Source: DATAOG01 sp963840925
GTDB lineage: Bacteria > Pseudomonadota > Alphaproteobacteria > Geminicoccales > Geminicoccaceae
Length of the DNA stretch: 64,000 bases
Direction: 5' to 3'
Assembly: GCA_963840925.1 (NCBI GenBank)
Contig: CAWJAY010000032.1
Span: 84,549 to 148,548, forward strand
The translations under genes and the position numbers were made by a program. How positions within the stretch are numbered: the stretch's first letter is position 1; each line of letters begins with the position of its first letter. Below, in pieces: positions 34,588 through 42,903 of the stretch. Below the pieces are notes generated by a model. That model was not told the origin of the DNA. It saw nothing but the letters and a program-made list of their open reading frames with translations, and did no database searches.

Positions 34588-35556
34588 ATGGCCCGCGATT
34601 CCAGTAGCATGAAGATCTCGGCCGCCACTTTCATTACCAATCCATGGTCGAGCGGGTATCTGATCTACTTGCCGGCGATCCAGAGTTTTCTGGACCTGGC
34701 CGACGAAGTGATCGTCGTCGATGGCGGCAGCACCGATGACAGTCTCGAGCGGCTGTCCGGGCTGCGCGGCCATGACCGGATCCGCGTGCTCGCGACCGAT
34801 CAGACCTATTGGGGACCGGGCGACGCCTGGGAGCGGGCGCAGTTCGGCATCCAGCGACAGCTCGCCTTCGAGGCGAGCGAGGGTGATTGGGTGATCCATT
34901 TCGACGCCGATCACCTGTTGCCCGAGCGCGAGCGGCCGCATTTGCTCGAGCAGCTGCGCGCGTTGCAGGATGACGGCCGCAACGTGCTCTATGCGTTCCG
35001 GCTGGTGCAATGGGCGGACGGCCGGTACCAGAAAATCGAAAAATTGAAGCGATGGTGCATCAACAAGAAGCTGGCGGTTCAGCAGCACATCGATATCGGC
35101 TACGGCCTCAAGCACCCTACCGGTGGCAACGAGCGCCCGATCTCGCTCGATCGCCTGGAGTACTTTATCGATCCGGTGACCAAGGTCAGGAAATACTATT
35201 ATTGTGGAAACGCCTATCCTTTTTGCGCAACGTTAGACTGTACTTTGTACAAATATGATCATTTCTTCCTGAACGCCGAGCAGATGCAGGAAAAACTGCA
35301 GCGGTTCGAGAACATGCGGGCGCGCTCCACGGGCCGGAAGGCCAGGCCGATCGGACCCGAGAAGCGACCGTACCGGCTGATGACGCCGGCGCAGTTTCTC
35401 GAGCACCGGCAGCACCCGCAGGTGCTGCGCGAGTTCTTCGAGACGTGGGCGGCCGGCCGGCCGGCGGATGAGCGCGATGTCATCGGCCTCCGATGCTACC
35501 CGGAACCCTGGTACGACTGGCTCCGCCGCTCGGTGACGCGGCCGGCGCAGCGCTGA
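34588..35556 (+). CDS. Glycosyltransferase family 2-like protein
   Basis: The product of 322 residues opens with KISAATFITNPWSSGYLIYL and has the GT-A nucleotide-sugar strand EVIVVDGGSTDDSLERL and a DWVIHFDADHLLPERE metal-binding DxD-like site. The insertion with KYYYCGNAYPFCATLDC is unusual and AT-rich. The start at 34588 or the in-frame ATG at 34609 are both possible. It ends the plus-strand cassette. The next genes converge on it. Confidence 0.75.
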   Translation: MARDSSSMKISAATFITNPWSSGYLIYLPAIQSFLDLADEVIVVDGGSTDDSLERLSGLRGHDRIRVLATDQTYWGPGDAWERAQFGIQRQLAFEASEGDWVIHFDADHLLPERERPHLLEQLRALQDDGRNVLYAFRLVQWADGRYQKIEKLKRWCINKKLAVQQHIDIGYGLKHPTGGNERPISLDRLEYFIDPVTKVRKYYYCGNAYPFCATLDCTLYKYDHFFLNAEQMQEKLQRFENMRARSTGRKARPIGPEKRPYRLMTPAQFLEHRQHPQVLREFFETWAAGRPADERDVIGLRCYPEPWYDWLRRSVTRPAQR

Positions 35557-35578
35557 TGGCGCTGGCCCGCCTGGGCGT

Positions 35579-36479
35579 TCAGGTGCGCTTTTCCAGCCAG
35601 AGGCTGCTTGCGAGCCCGCCGCCGACCGCGGCAAGCTCGCCGAGAACGCCCGCGGCCAGGCGCTCGGGCTGGCGGGTCGCGAGATAGTGGCTTGCGAACC
35701 GGACCGCGTAGCCGCCACCCGCCGATCCGCCAGCCTGGAGCAGCGTCGCGACCGCCTGCTGCTCGTTGTAGCCGCGCCAGGCCCAGGCCTCGGGATAAGG
35801 GTCGGGCAGGAAGACGTCATGGACGTGGACCAGCACGCCCGGCGCGATCGCCGGCAGGATCCGGTTCAGGAGCCAGTCGACATCGGTACCGGGCATCAGG
35901 ACGTGGCTCGAGTTCGACGAACAGCAGATCGCGCGGCGCGAGCTCGGAAAAACACCCGGGTGGCGCCTGCTGGAGGGTCACCTCGAGCCAGCGCACGGCG
36001 AGGCCGCGCAGGCTCGCCCGCGGCGCCGGGTCGATGCAGAGCAGCTCAGTCGCGAGACCGCGATCGGCGATCGCGCGGGCGAGAAAGCGGGTCGAATGGC
36101 CGGAGCCGATCTCGACGATCCGGCGCGGGCGGACGGTCGCGACCACGGCATAGGCGGCCGCCGCGTCGAGCGGCGGAAACCAGTCCTGATCGAAGCGCGG
36201 CGCCGGCGGCGGCCCGCCGAGGCGGCGCAGGTCCGGCGCCAGAGCCTCGATCTCGGCGAGCAGCCGCGCGAACTCCGGCCGCGCTGCGGCGAACAGCGGC
36301 TCGAGCGTCGGATAGCCGCAAGGGCGCACCCGGTCGGCATAGCGATGGGGGACGAAAAAGCCCCTCGGCCTGCCGCCGAGCAGGGTCGCAAGGCCCATCA
36401 CCAGACGCCGGCGCCGACCGCGCCGGATCTCCGCCGCGCTCGGCCCGGACCGCTCGACCACGGGCGCGCTCCGGCTCAA
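35579..36479 (-). CDS. SAM-dependent class I methyltransferase, frameshifted at about 35913
   Basis: The reading frame from the ATG at 36479 gives a methyltransferase core (RIVEIGSGHSTRFLARAIAD, LLCIDPAPR, ELAPRDLLFV) and then loses sense. Removing one base at the TT at 35913-35914 restores FVDSSHVLMPGTDVDWLLNR and joins the second part, which ends LWLEKRT at 35579. The join fits the family, so this is one gene of about 299 residues with a one-base insertion, probably a consensus error. The start overlaps the upstream MBL gene stop by four bases. Confidence 0.7.
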
Positions 36480-37312
36480 GGGTGGAGGACCAGGCCCTCC
36501 TGCGCCACCTGCGAGCCGGGCAAAGCGCGCTCCAGCTCCAGGGCGATCCGGTCGAGCGCGGCATCGTCGTGATCCGGGTCATGGTGGAAGGCGATCAGGC
36601 GCCCGGCTCCGGCGGCCTTGCACAGGCGCACGCCCTCGCTCCAGGTCGAATGGCCCCAGCCGCGAAAGCTCGGATATTCCGCCTCGGTGTAGGTCGCGTC
36701 GTAGATCACGATCTGGCTGCCCTCGATCAGCTCCAGAATGGTCGAATCGAGCGCGCCCTCGCGATGCTCGGTATCGGTGACGTAGCAGACCGATCTGCCG
36801 GCGTGCTCGATCCGGTAGCCGGTGGCGCCGTTCGGATGATTGAGCGGCGCGGTGCGCAGGACCACGCCCGGCACGACCTCGATCACCAGGCCGGCGGCGA
36901 AGTCGTGAAAGGCGATGCAGGCCTCCATGATGTCGAGTGGCACCGGGAAGATCGGCGCCCGCATCAGATCCTTCAGCACCGCCTGCAGCGCGCCCTGCTG
37001 GCCGCCCAGGTGGCCGGCCCAGAGCTCGAAGCGATTCTTGGGGTTATAGGCCGGGCGGAAGAACGGGAAGCCGTTGATGTGGTCGATGTGGGTGTGGGTG
37101 AGGAAGATGTGCGCGCTGAGGCCGTCCTGGCCGTTGATGCTGGCGCCGAGCGCGCGCAGCCCGGTGCCGGCGTCGAGGATCAGCCGCTGCCCGCCGCACA
37201 TCACTTCCAGGCAGGCGGTATTGCCGCCATAGCGGAGCGTGTCCGGGCCGGGGCAGGGCACAGTGCCGCGGACTCCCCAGAAGCGTAGCCAGAACTCGTC
37301 CTTGACCGCCAT
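36476..37312 (-). CDS. MBL-fold metallohydrolase (RNase Z/PhnP-like)
   Basis: The 278-residue product has the metallo-beta-lactamase metal set: THTHIDHINGFPFF (HxHxDH), NHPNGATGYRI, the YVTDTEH aspartate and HHDPDHDD. It opens WLRFWGVRGTVPCPGPDTLR, GGNTACLEV and LDAGTGLRALG, as in MBL proteins related to PhnP. A phosphodiester or cyclic-nucleotide substrate is plausible, not shown. A paralogue of the same subgroup is at 60745. It is coupled by a four-base overlap to the following methyltransferase. Confidence 0.85.
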   Translation of the reverse strand: MAVKDEFWLRFWGVRGTVPCPGPDTLRYGGNTACLEVMCGGQRLILDAGTGLRALGASINGQDGLSAHIFLTHTHIDHINGFPFFRPAYNPKNRFELWAGHLGGQQGALQAVLKDLMRAPIFPVPLDIMEACIAFHDFAAGLVIEVVPGVVLRTAPLNHPNGATGYRIEHAGRSVCYVTDTEHREGALDSTILELIEGSQIVIYDATYTEAEYPSFRGWGHSTWSEGVRLCKAAGAGRLIAFHHDPDHDDAALDRIALELERALPGSQVAQEGLVLHP

Positions 37313-37405
37313 CGCCGCCTGCCTTGGCGATCAGCAAATAGGAATTTTCCGCGGAGGACAAGGGTCGACGATTGCCGCCGGGCCGCGTTTTGCAAACTTC
37401 AGGTT

Positions 37406-37906
37406 TTATCCACCCGGCAGGACTGAAATATGCTGGTAGAGAAAATAGCGCTCCCGCCCGATTCCTTCGGGCGGCGGCAGCGGTGCGAGTGCTGGCGTAC
37501 CCATCGGCTGGTCGGAGACGACCCAGGCGCCGGGCGCGAGCAGCCCGGGCAGCACCTGCGCGAGCCAAGCGGCGAGGTCGGCGTTGCGCAGGGCGTCGCC
37601 GGTGCCGATGTCGCAGTGCGCGAGCGCGGCCGGCGCCGGCAGGCGGGCAGCCGGCAGGGTCGCGCGGATGTCGCCGAGAATCAGATGCGCGGGATCGGGC
37701 ATGGACGCCGGATGCGCCGCGAGCTGGCGCTCGAATACGAAGATCTCGCGCGCCGGCAGCAGCTCGCGCAGATGATCGTAGGTGCGCCCGTTGCCGAGCC
37801 CGAGCTCGAGCACGGGCCCGGGCAGGTTCGCGATCGCCCGCACCGCGTGGTTCAGCGAGGCGCGCTGCGCCTCGAGCCGGCGGATGAAGCTGTCGAGGCG
37901 GCTCAT
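37406..37906 (-). CDS. Small SAM-dependent methyltransferase
   Basis: The 166-residue product has motif I VLELGLGNGRTYDHLRELLP, the acidic strand IFVFERQLAAHP, and LAHCDIGTGD, AWVVSDQPMG near the end. It is a minimal class I methyltransferase fold. The ATG at 37906 gives the conserved-looking MSRLDSFIRRLEAQRASLNH opening; the 12 upstream residues add nothing. It begins 16 bases after the M20 peptidase stop. Substrate is unknown. Confidence 0.75.
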   Translation of the reverse strand: MSRLDSFIRRLEAQRASLNHAVRAIANLPGPVLELGLGNGRTYDHLRELLPAREIFVFERQLAAHPASMPDPAHLILGDIRATLPAARLPAPAALAHCDIGTGDALRNADLAAWLAQVLPGLLAPGAWVVSDQPMGTPALAPLPPPEGIGRERYFLYQHISVLPGG

Positions 37907-37922
37907 CGGCGTGCTTCCGCCC

Positions 37923-39092
37923 TCAGGTCTCGAGGCGGGCAATCGCGAGCGCGAGGATCTGGGCGCGCGGGACCAGGCTGTCGAGGTGGCAGGCCTCGTC
38001 GGGGCTGTGCGCCTTCTCGCCGATCGGGCCGGTGCCGCAGACGGTCGGCACGCCGAGCGCGGCGGTGAAGCCGGAATCCGCCGAGCCGCCGGTATACTCG
38101 CCGCCGATCGTCTGACCGAGCTCGGCCGCGGCCGCGACGTAGCGCTCGAACAGCGACTTGCCGGCAGGGCTCGGCTCCAACGGCAGAAAGAGCGCCTTCT
38201 CGGTCAGCCGCGTGGTGGTGCCGGCGAGCTGGCTCTCGCCGAGGATGCGCAGGATGGCGGCTTCGGCCGCGGCCATCGCCGCCATGGTCCTGAAGCGCAC
38301 GTCGACCCGGGCGCTGGCAAACGGCGCGACCGTGTTGACCGACTGACCGCCGCTGATCAGGCCGACGTTGACCGTGGTGCCGCTGGCGTAGTCGGTGAGC
38401 GCGTGCAGTGCCGTCACCTTGCGGCAGAGCTCCTCGATCGCGCTCACGCCCTGGTCGTGCGAGGAGCCGGAGTGGGCGGCCTTGCCGATCACCTCGACGG
38501 AGAGGAACATCGCCCCCTTGCGGCCGGAGACGATGTTGCCGGACGGCCGTCCGGGCTCGGCGTTGAAGACCGCGCGCGCGCCGCTCGCCACGGCCTCGAT
38601 GGTCGGGCGCGAGGCGGGCGATGCGATCTCCTCGTCCGAGGTCACGAGCATGACCAGCGGCCGCGGCGCGCCGCCGTGGCGGGCGAAGGCCTCGAGCACG
38701 AACGCATTCATGACCAGGCCCGCCTTCATGTCGCAGACGCCCGGGCCATAGGCGCGGCTATTCTCGATCCGGAACGGCCGCTCGGCGACCGTGCCCTTGG
38801 GAAAAACCGTGTCGCGGTGGCCGAGCAGCAGGACGTGCGCGTTGCCGGCCGCGGGCTGGCGCGGGCCAACGGTCGCCTTGAGCGAGACGCTGCCGTCGGC
38901 CTGGGGGATCGCCTCGCAGGCGAGCCCGCGGCTCTCGAGGTGGTGCCGGATGACCTCGCCGGCCCGGGCTACGCCAGCGGCGTCGAACGAGCCCGAATCG
39001 ACGTTCACGAGCTCGCCCAGCAGGCCGACCATCGGCTCGTACTGCCGCTCGAGCCAAGTCAGCACCGGGGCCTCGCGCGCGGTGATGGTCAT
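37923..39092 (-). CDS. M20-family metallopeptidase (glutamate carboxypeptidase type)
   Basis: The 389-residue product has the M20 dizinc set: LLLGHRDTVFPKG (His and its catalytic Asp), GPGVCDMKAG (bridging Asp), VTSDEEIASP (general-base Glu and ligand Glu), FNAEPGRPSG, and a late GGSADSGFTAALGVPTVCGT with HSPDEACHLDSL. It lacks a signal peptide. It resembles CPG2-type exopeptidases that release a C-terminal glutamate or a related acyl amino acid. The start ATG is at 39092. It is divergent from the YbaY-META gene. Confidence 0.88.
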   Translation of the reverse strand: MTITAREAPVLTWLERQYEPMVGLLGELVNVDSGSFDAAGVARAGEVIRHHLESRGLACEAIPQADGSVSLKATVGPRQPAAGNAHVLLLGHRDTVFPKGTVAERPFRIENSRAYGPGVCDMKAGLVMNAFVLEAFARHGGAPRPLVMLVTSDEEIASPASRPTIEAVASGARAVFNAEPGRPSGNIVSGRKGAMFLSVEVIGKAAHSGSSHDQGVSAIEELCRKVTALHALTDYASGTTVNVGLISGGQSVNTVAPFASARVDVRFRTMAAMAAAEAAILRILGESQLAGTTTRLTEKALFLPLEPSPAGKSLFERYVAAAAELGQTIGGEYTGGSADSGFTAALGVPTVCGTGPIGEKAHSPDEACHLDSLVPRAQILALAIARLET

Positions 39093-39167
39093 CGGCTCTG
39101 TTCTCCTCGTCCGCTCAGCGCCATACTGCCCCAGCATAGCGCTTAGCGGTCGCCGGTGGAGGAGAGG

Positions 39168-40561
39168 GTGGCGGTGCCGGTCGTGTCAAGGCTCGCGGGC
39201 CTGGCGCTGTCGATCGCAGCGCTCGGGTCCGCAGGTGCAGAGGGCGCCGACGGGGCGGTCACCGGGACCGCGGTCTACCGCGAGCGCATCGCCCTGCCGC
39301 CGGGCGCCGTGTTCGAGGCCACGCTCGAGGACGTTTCGCTAGCCGACGCGACCGCCGAGGTCCTGGGCCGGGCGCGCGTGGCGCGGGCCGGCCAGGTGCC
39401 GATCGCGTTCGCGATCAGCTACGACCCGGGCCGGATCGAGCCGAGGCACAGCTATAGCGTCCGCGGCCGGATCCTGGTCGAGGACCGCCTCTGGTTCACG
39501 ACGACCGAGACTCATCTCGTGCTGACCCGGGGTCGGGGCGATCGGGTCGAGCTGCTGCTGCGCCGGGCGAGCCAGGCGGCCGAGACGCCCGCGGGCGGCG
39601 TGCTGGGCGAGCTGCCCGCGACCTTTACCGGCGATCTGCCCTGCGCGGACTGCCCCGGCATCCGCTACCAACTCGACCTGTTCCCGGACGCGGCCTTCTA
39701 TCTGCGCCAGACCTATCTCGGGCGTGGGCCGGATGCCGCGTTCGATCTGATCGGTGGCTTTCTGATCGCCGCCGACGGGCGAACGCTCGCTCTGCACGGC
39801 GACCGCGAGGCGCCGCTGCAGTTCGGGATCGCCGCGCCGGACGGGCTGCGCCAACTTGATCTCGAAGGACGGCCGATCGTCTCCGAGCTGAACTACGATC
39901 TGATCCGCGCGGCGAGCTTCAGCCCGATCGAGCCGCATCTTGAGCTGCGCGGCATGTACAGCTACATGGCCGATGCCAGGCTGTTCACCGAGTGCCTGAC
40001 GCGCCGGCGCCTGCCGGTCGTGATGGAGGCCGGCAACGCCGCCCTGGAGCGGGCTTATCTCGAAGCCTCGCGGCAGCCGGGCGAGGAGCTCCTGGTCAAC
40101 CTCGAGGGGCGGATTGAGCTGCGGCCGAAGGTCGAGGGCGAGGGCCGCGTGCCGATGCTCGTGCCGCTGCGCCTGATCGGGGTCTGGCCCGGCGAGACCT
40201 GCGGCGCCCGCTTCAACACCGCACCGCTCGTGAACACCTATTGGAAGCTCACGCGGCTCCGCGACCAGCCGGTTCTGCTCGCCGAGCAGCAGCGGCGCTT
40301 GACCGCGGCTCGGATCACCGGCTCGGCGGCTCCGGCGGTTGCAACCGGGTGGTCGGCGGCTATCGGGTCGAGGGCGAGACCCTGATGCTCGGCCCGGTCG
40401 CGAGCACGATGATGGCCTGTCCCGAAGGCATGGCCACCGAGCGGGCGTTCCTGGACGCGCTGGAGCAGGTCAGGACGTTCAAGATCGTGGGCGAGCACCT
40501 CGAGGTATTCGATGCCGGCGGGGCCCTGCTCGCGCGGTTCGAGCGCCGGCTGATGTCGTAG
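39168..40561 (+). CDS. YbaY-NlpE-META three-domain envelope protein, frameshifted at about 40290
   Basis: A signal segment (LAGLALSIAALGSAGAEG) is followed by a YbaY domain (VTGTAVYRERIALPPGAVFE ...), an NlpE-like domain (TFTGDLPCADCPGIRYQLDL), a middle region and a META/HslJ domain beginning NTYWKLTRLRDQPVLL. About residue 375 the frame shifts. The META sequence resumes in another frame with GSGGCNRVVGGYRVEGETLM and ends FERRLMS at 40561. One base change near 40290 gives a continuous chain of about 465 residues. Start is one of several GTGs behind GGAGGAGAG. It is likely periplasmic or outer-membrane linked and may sense envelope stress or metals. Confidence 0.75.
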
Positions 40562-40581
40562 CGCCGCGGCTCCGCTGATCG

Positions 40582-41433
40582 ATGAGCTGGCGCGATCTGG
40601 ACGCGGACGAGCTCGAGCGGCAGTTCAACCCGCGCCGCTCGGTGCCCGATTTCGAGGCTTTCCAGGTCGAGAAGGCTGAGCTCAGCGCCGCGGTCCGGGC
40701 GCGGCTTTGCGGCCGGCTGGACCTGCCCTATGGCGCGGGCGCGCGCCAAAAGGTCGACGTGTTCCCGGCAGCGGCGGGCGCGCCGGTCCACGTCTTCTTC
40801 CACGGTGGCTACTGGCGGGCGCAGGACAAGGCGAATTTTTCGTTTGTCGCCGAACAGTTGGTCGCGCATGGCATCTGCACCGTGGTTGCCAATTACGACC
40901 TCTGCCCGGCGGTGACGCTCGATGGCGTGGTCGCCTCGGCCCGGCGGGCGCTCGCCTGGGCTTTCCGGCATGCGGCCGAGTTCGGCGCCGATGCCGGGCG
41001 CCTGACGATCTCCGGCAGCTCGGCCGGCGCGCACCTGCAGGCGATGGCGCTCGCCCACGACTGGCCGGCCGAGGGGCTGCCGGCGGACCTGATCAAAGGG
41101 GCGGTGCCGATCAGCGGCATCTACGATCCCGAGCCCGCGCGCCACATCTCGGTCAACACCGAGCTCGGGCTCACCGAGGCGATCGCGCAGCGCAACAATG
41201 CGCTCGCGCTCCCGCCCCGGGTGCATTGCCCGGTCGCGCTGTTCGTCGGCGGCGAGGAGCCGCCGGAATGGCGCCGGCAGACCCAGTCCTATGCCGAACA
41301 TCTGACGCGCCACGGCCTCGACCCGACGCTTGCCATCGTGCCGGGCGCGCATCACTTCAGCATCCTCGATGCCTACCTTGATCCGAACGGCGCGATCCTG
41401 AGCGCGATCGTAGCACTGGCTCAGCGCCGGTGA
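40582..41433 (+). CDS. Alpha/beta hydrolase, kynurenine formamidase-like
   Basis: The 283-residue product has the HGGYWRAQDKANFSFVAEQL motif (oxyanion hole HGGYW), the nucleophile in ISGSSAGAHLQAMAL and a C-terminal HHFSILDAY histidine with its acidic partner. HGGYW together with this spacing is characteristic of the arylformamidase/kynurenine formamidase group. Tryptophan-pathway genes are not adjacent, so the substrate is open. It is followed by the next gene at a four-base overlap. Confidence 0.82.
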   Translation: MSWRDLDADELERQFNPRRSVPDFEAFQVEKAELSAAVRARLCGRLDLPYGAGARQKVDVFPAAAGAPVHVFFHGGYWRAQDKANFSFVAEQLVAHGICTVVANYDLCPAVTLDGVVASARRALAWAFRHAAEFGADAGRLTISGSSAGAHLQAMALAHDWPAEGLPADLIKGAVPISGIYDPEPARHISVNTELGLTEAIAQRNNALALPPRVHCPVALFVGGEEPPEWRRQTQSYAEHLTRHGLDPTLAIVPGAHHFSILDAYLDPNGAILSAIVALAQRR

Positions 41434-41961
41434 GGCCAGCCACTGGAGCCCTGATCGGGGTGCTGACGCTGCTGGCGGCGCCGGCGTTGGCGGCGGCCGA
41501 GGACGTGGGCGGCCTCGATGCCAGTGCGGCGGCGTTCGAGCAGTTCATGCGCACCAGCCGGACGATCTGCCGGCAACGGCCGGCCGAGGAATGCGTGGCG
41601 CTCGCCTGGCGCCTGGCCGATACCGACGCGGATCTGGGGCTCTCGGTCGCCGAGCTGACCGAGGTCCGCACCCGGCTCGGCGATTGGCTGCTCCGCCACG
41701 CGCAGGAGCTCAGCCAGCCGGAGCGCTCGAGCCTGGTGTTCGGCCTGCTGCTGGCCGAATTCGATCGGGATCGAGCGGTTGCTGGCGCTCTATGACGATG
41801 ACCTCGACGGTCTGGTCAGCCGGAGCGAGCTGCTGGCCGACGTGCAGCTCGATCAGCGGCCGCTCACCGAGATCCTGCTCGATCCGGCCGCGGTCGATCG
41901 CGCCGCGATCGCGCGCCGGCTCGGGGTGCCGCCGGCGCTGCTCGATCAGCTCCAGCCCTAG
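41430..41961 (+). CDS. EF-hand-like exported protein, frameshifted at about 41770
   Basis: A GTG overlapping the previous stop by four bases opens a frame with a signal peptide (ALIGVLTLLAAPALAAAEDV) and an EF-hand-like loop DTDADLGLSVAELT. Near 41770 a GGG run shifts the frame; with one G removed the chain reads LLAEFDRIERLLALYDDDLD and continues GLVSRSELLADV, a second EF-hand-like loop, ending DQLQP at 41961. The restored product is about 176 residues. Calcium binding is an inference from the two loops. Confidence 0.6.
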
Positions 41962-42617
41962 GCGGCCGGCTCGGCGGCGGGCTTGCGCCAGACCGTGACC
42001 AGCCAGGGCTGCTGATGGCGGGGCCGGGCGGGCGGGCGGTAGTAGTGGTCGATCAGCTCGAAGCCCGCGGCCGCGACCACGCGGCGCCAGGTGGGAAAAT
42101 CATAGAAGCAGGCGTAGCGGCCGTCGGCGAAGCCCTCCTCGTTGGCGCCGCGCGGGTTGGAGGCGAGCAGCGCGCCCGCGGGCTTCAGCGCCGCCAGGAG
42201 CGCGCTCAGTACCGCTGGCAGCGCCTGGCTCGGGACGTGGAACAGGACCGCGTTGGCGAACACGCCATCGAAGCGGCCGGCTGGCAGGTCGAGCGCCAGA
42301 AGGTCCTGGAGCCAGACCGGGCAGCCGGAGGCGGCTTTGGCCATCGCGACGAACTCCGGACAGCCATCGAGGCCGACCGGCGCATGGCCGAGGTCGCGAA
42401 ACGCGATCAGATCGCGCCCTGGGCCGCAGCCGAGATCAAGGATGCGCAGCGGCGGCGGGGCGCCGGTCGCGGCCAGCAGGGCGGCGATGTTCTGGCTGAC
42501 GTCGTGGTCCCAGGTGCCGGTGCGATAGCCTTCGGCAAAGCGCCGGTAGTGGGCGAGCGTATGCACGCTGATCTGCTGCAGCTGATCGGGCGGAGCAGAC
42601 GGCGCCGGCCGGGACAT
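41958..42617 (-). CDS. SAM-dependent methyltransferase
   Basis: The 219-residue product has motif I ILDLGCGPGRDLIAFRDLGH, followed by VGLDGCPEFV, motif IV FDGVFANAVLFHVPSQALP and LKPAGALLASNPRG. It matches the Methyltransf_25/11 type. The start is ATG at 42617. It overlaps the end of the previous, convergent gene by four bases. Substrate cannot be inferred. Confidence 0.82.
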   Translation of the reverse strand: MSRPAPSAPPDQLQQISVHTLAHYRRFAEGYRTGTWDHDVSQNIAALLAATGAPPPLRILDLGCGPGRDLIAFRDLGHAPVGLDGCPEFVAMAKAASGCPVWLQDLLALDLPAGRFDGVFANAVLFHVPSQALPAVLSALLAALKPAGALLASNPRGANEEGFADGRYACFYDFPTWRRVVAAAGFELIDHYYRPPARPRHQQPWLVTVWRKPAAEPAA

Positions 42618-42903
42618 CGGCCAAGATTAGCCGATCCCGGCGCATCGCCGCCAGCCGGATCCCGCGGCTCGGGCAAGCGCGGACCACGGCCAAGCTCCGG
42701 TTGGGGAGGCGGCGGGCCGAAGCGCCGCTCGTGCTGCCGGCCGTGCTGGACTATGCCACGGGCGCGCGACCCGGCGACGCCTGAGGCCAGCGCCGGTGGC
42801 GTGCCGGGTTGGCGATTGACAAGTCAAGGCGCCGCTTGCCTAGTAGCGCCAAGCGGCCACACCCGTGGCCTCGCGCATGAAGAATTGGGCAGGGAGTACA
42901 CCA

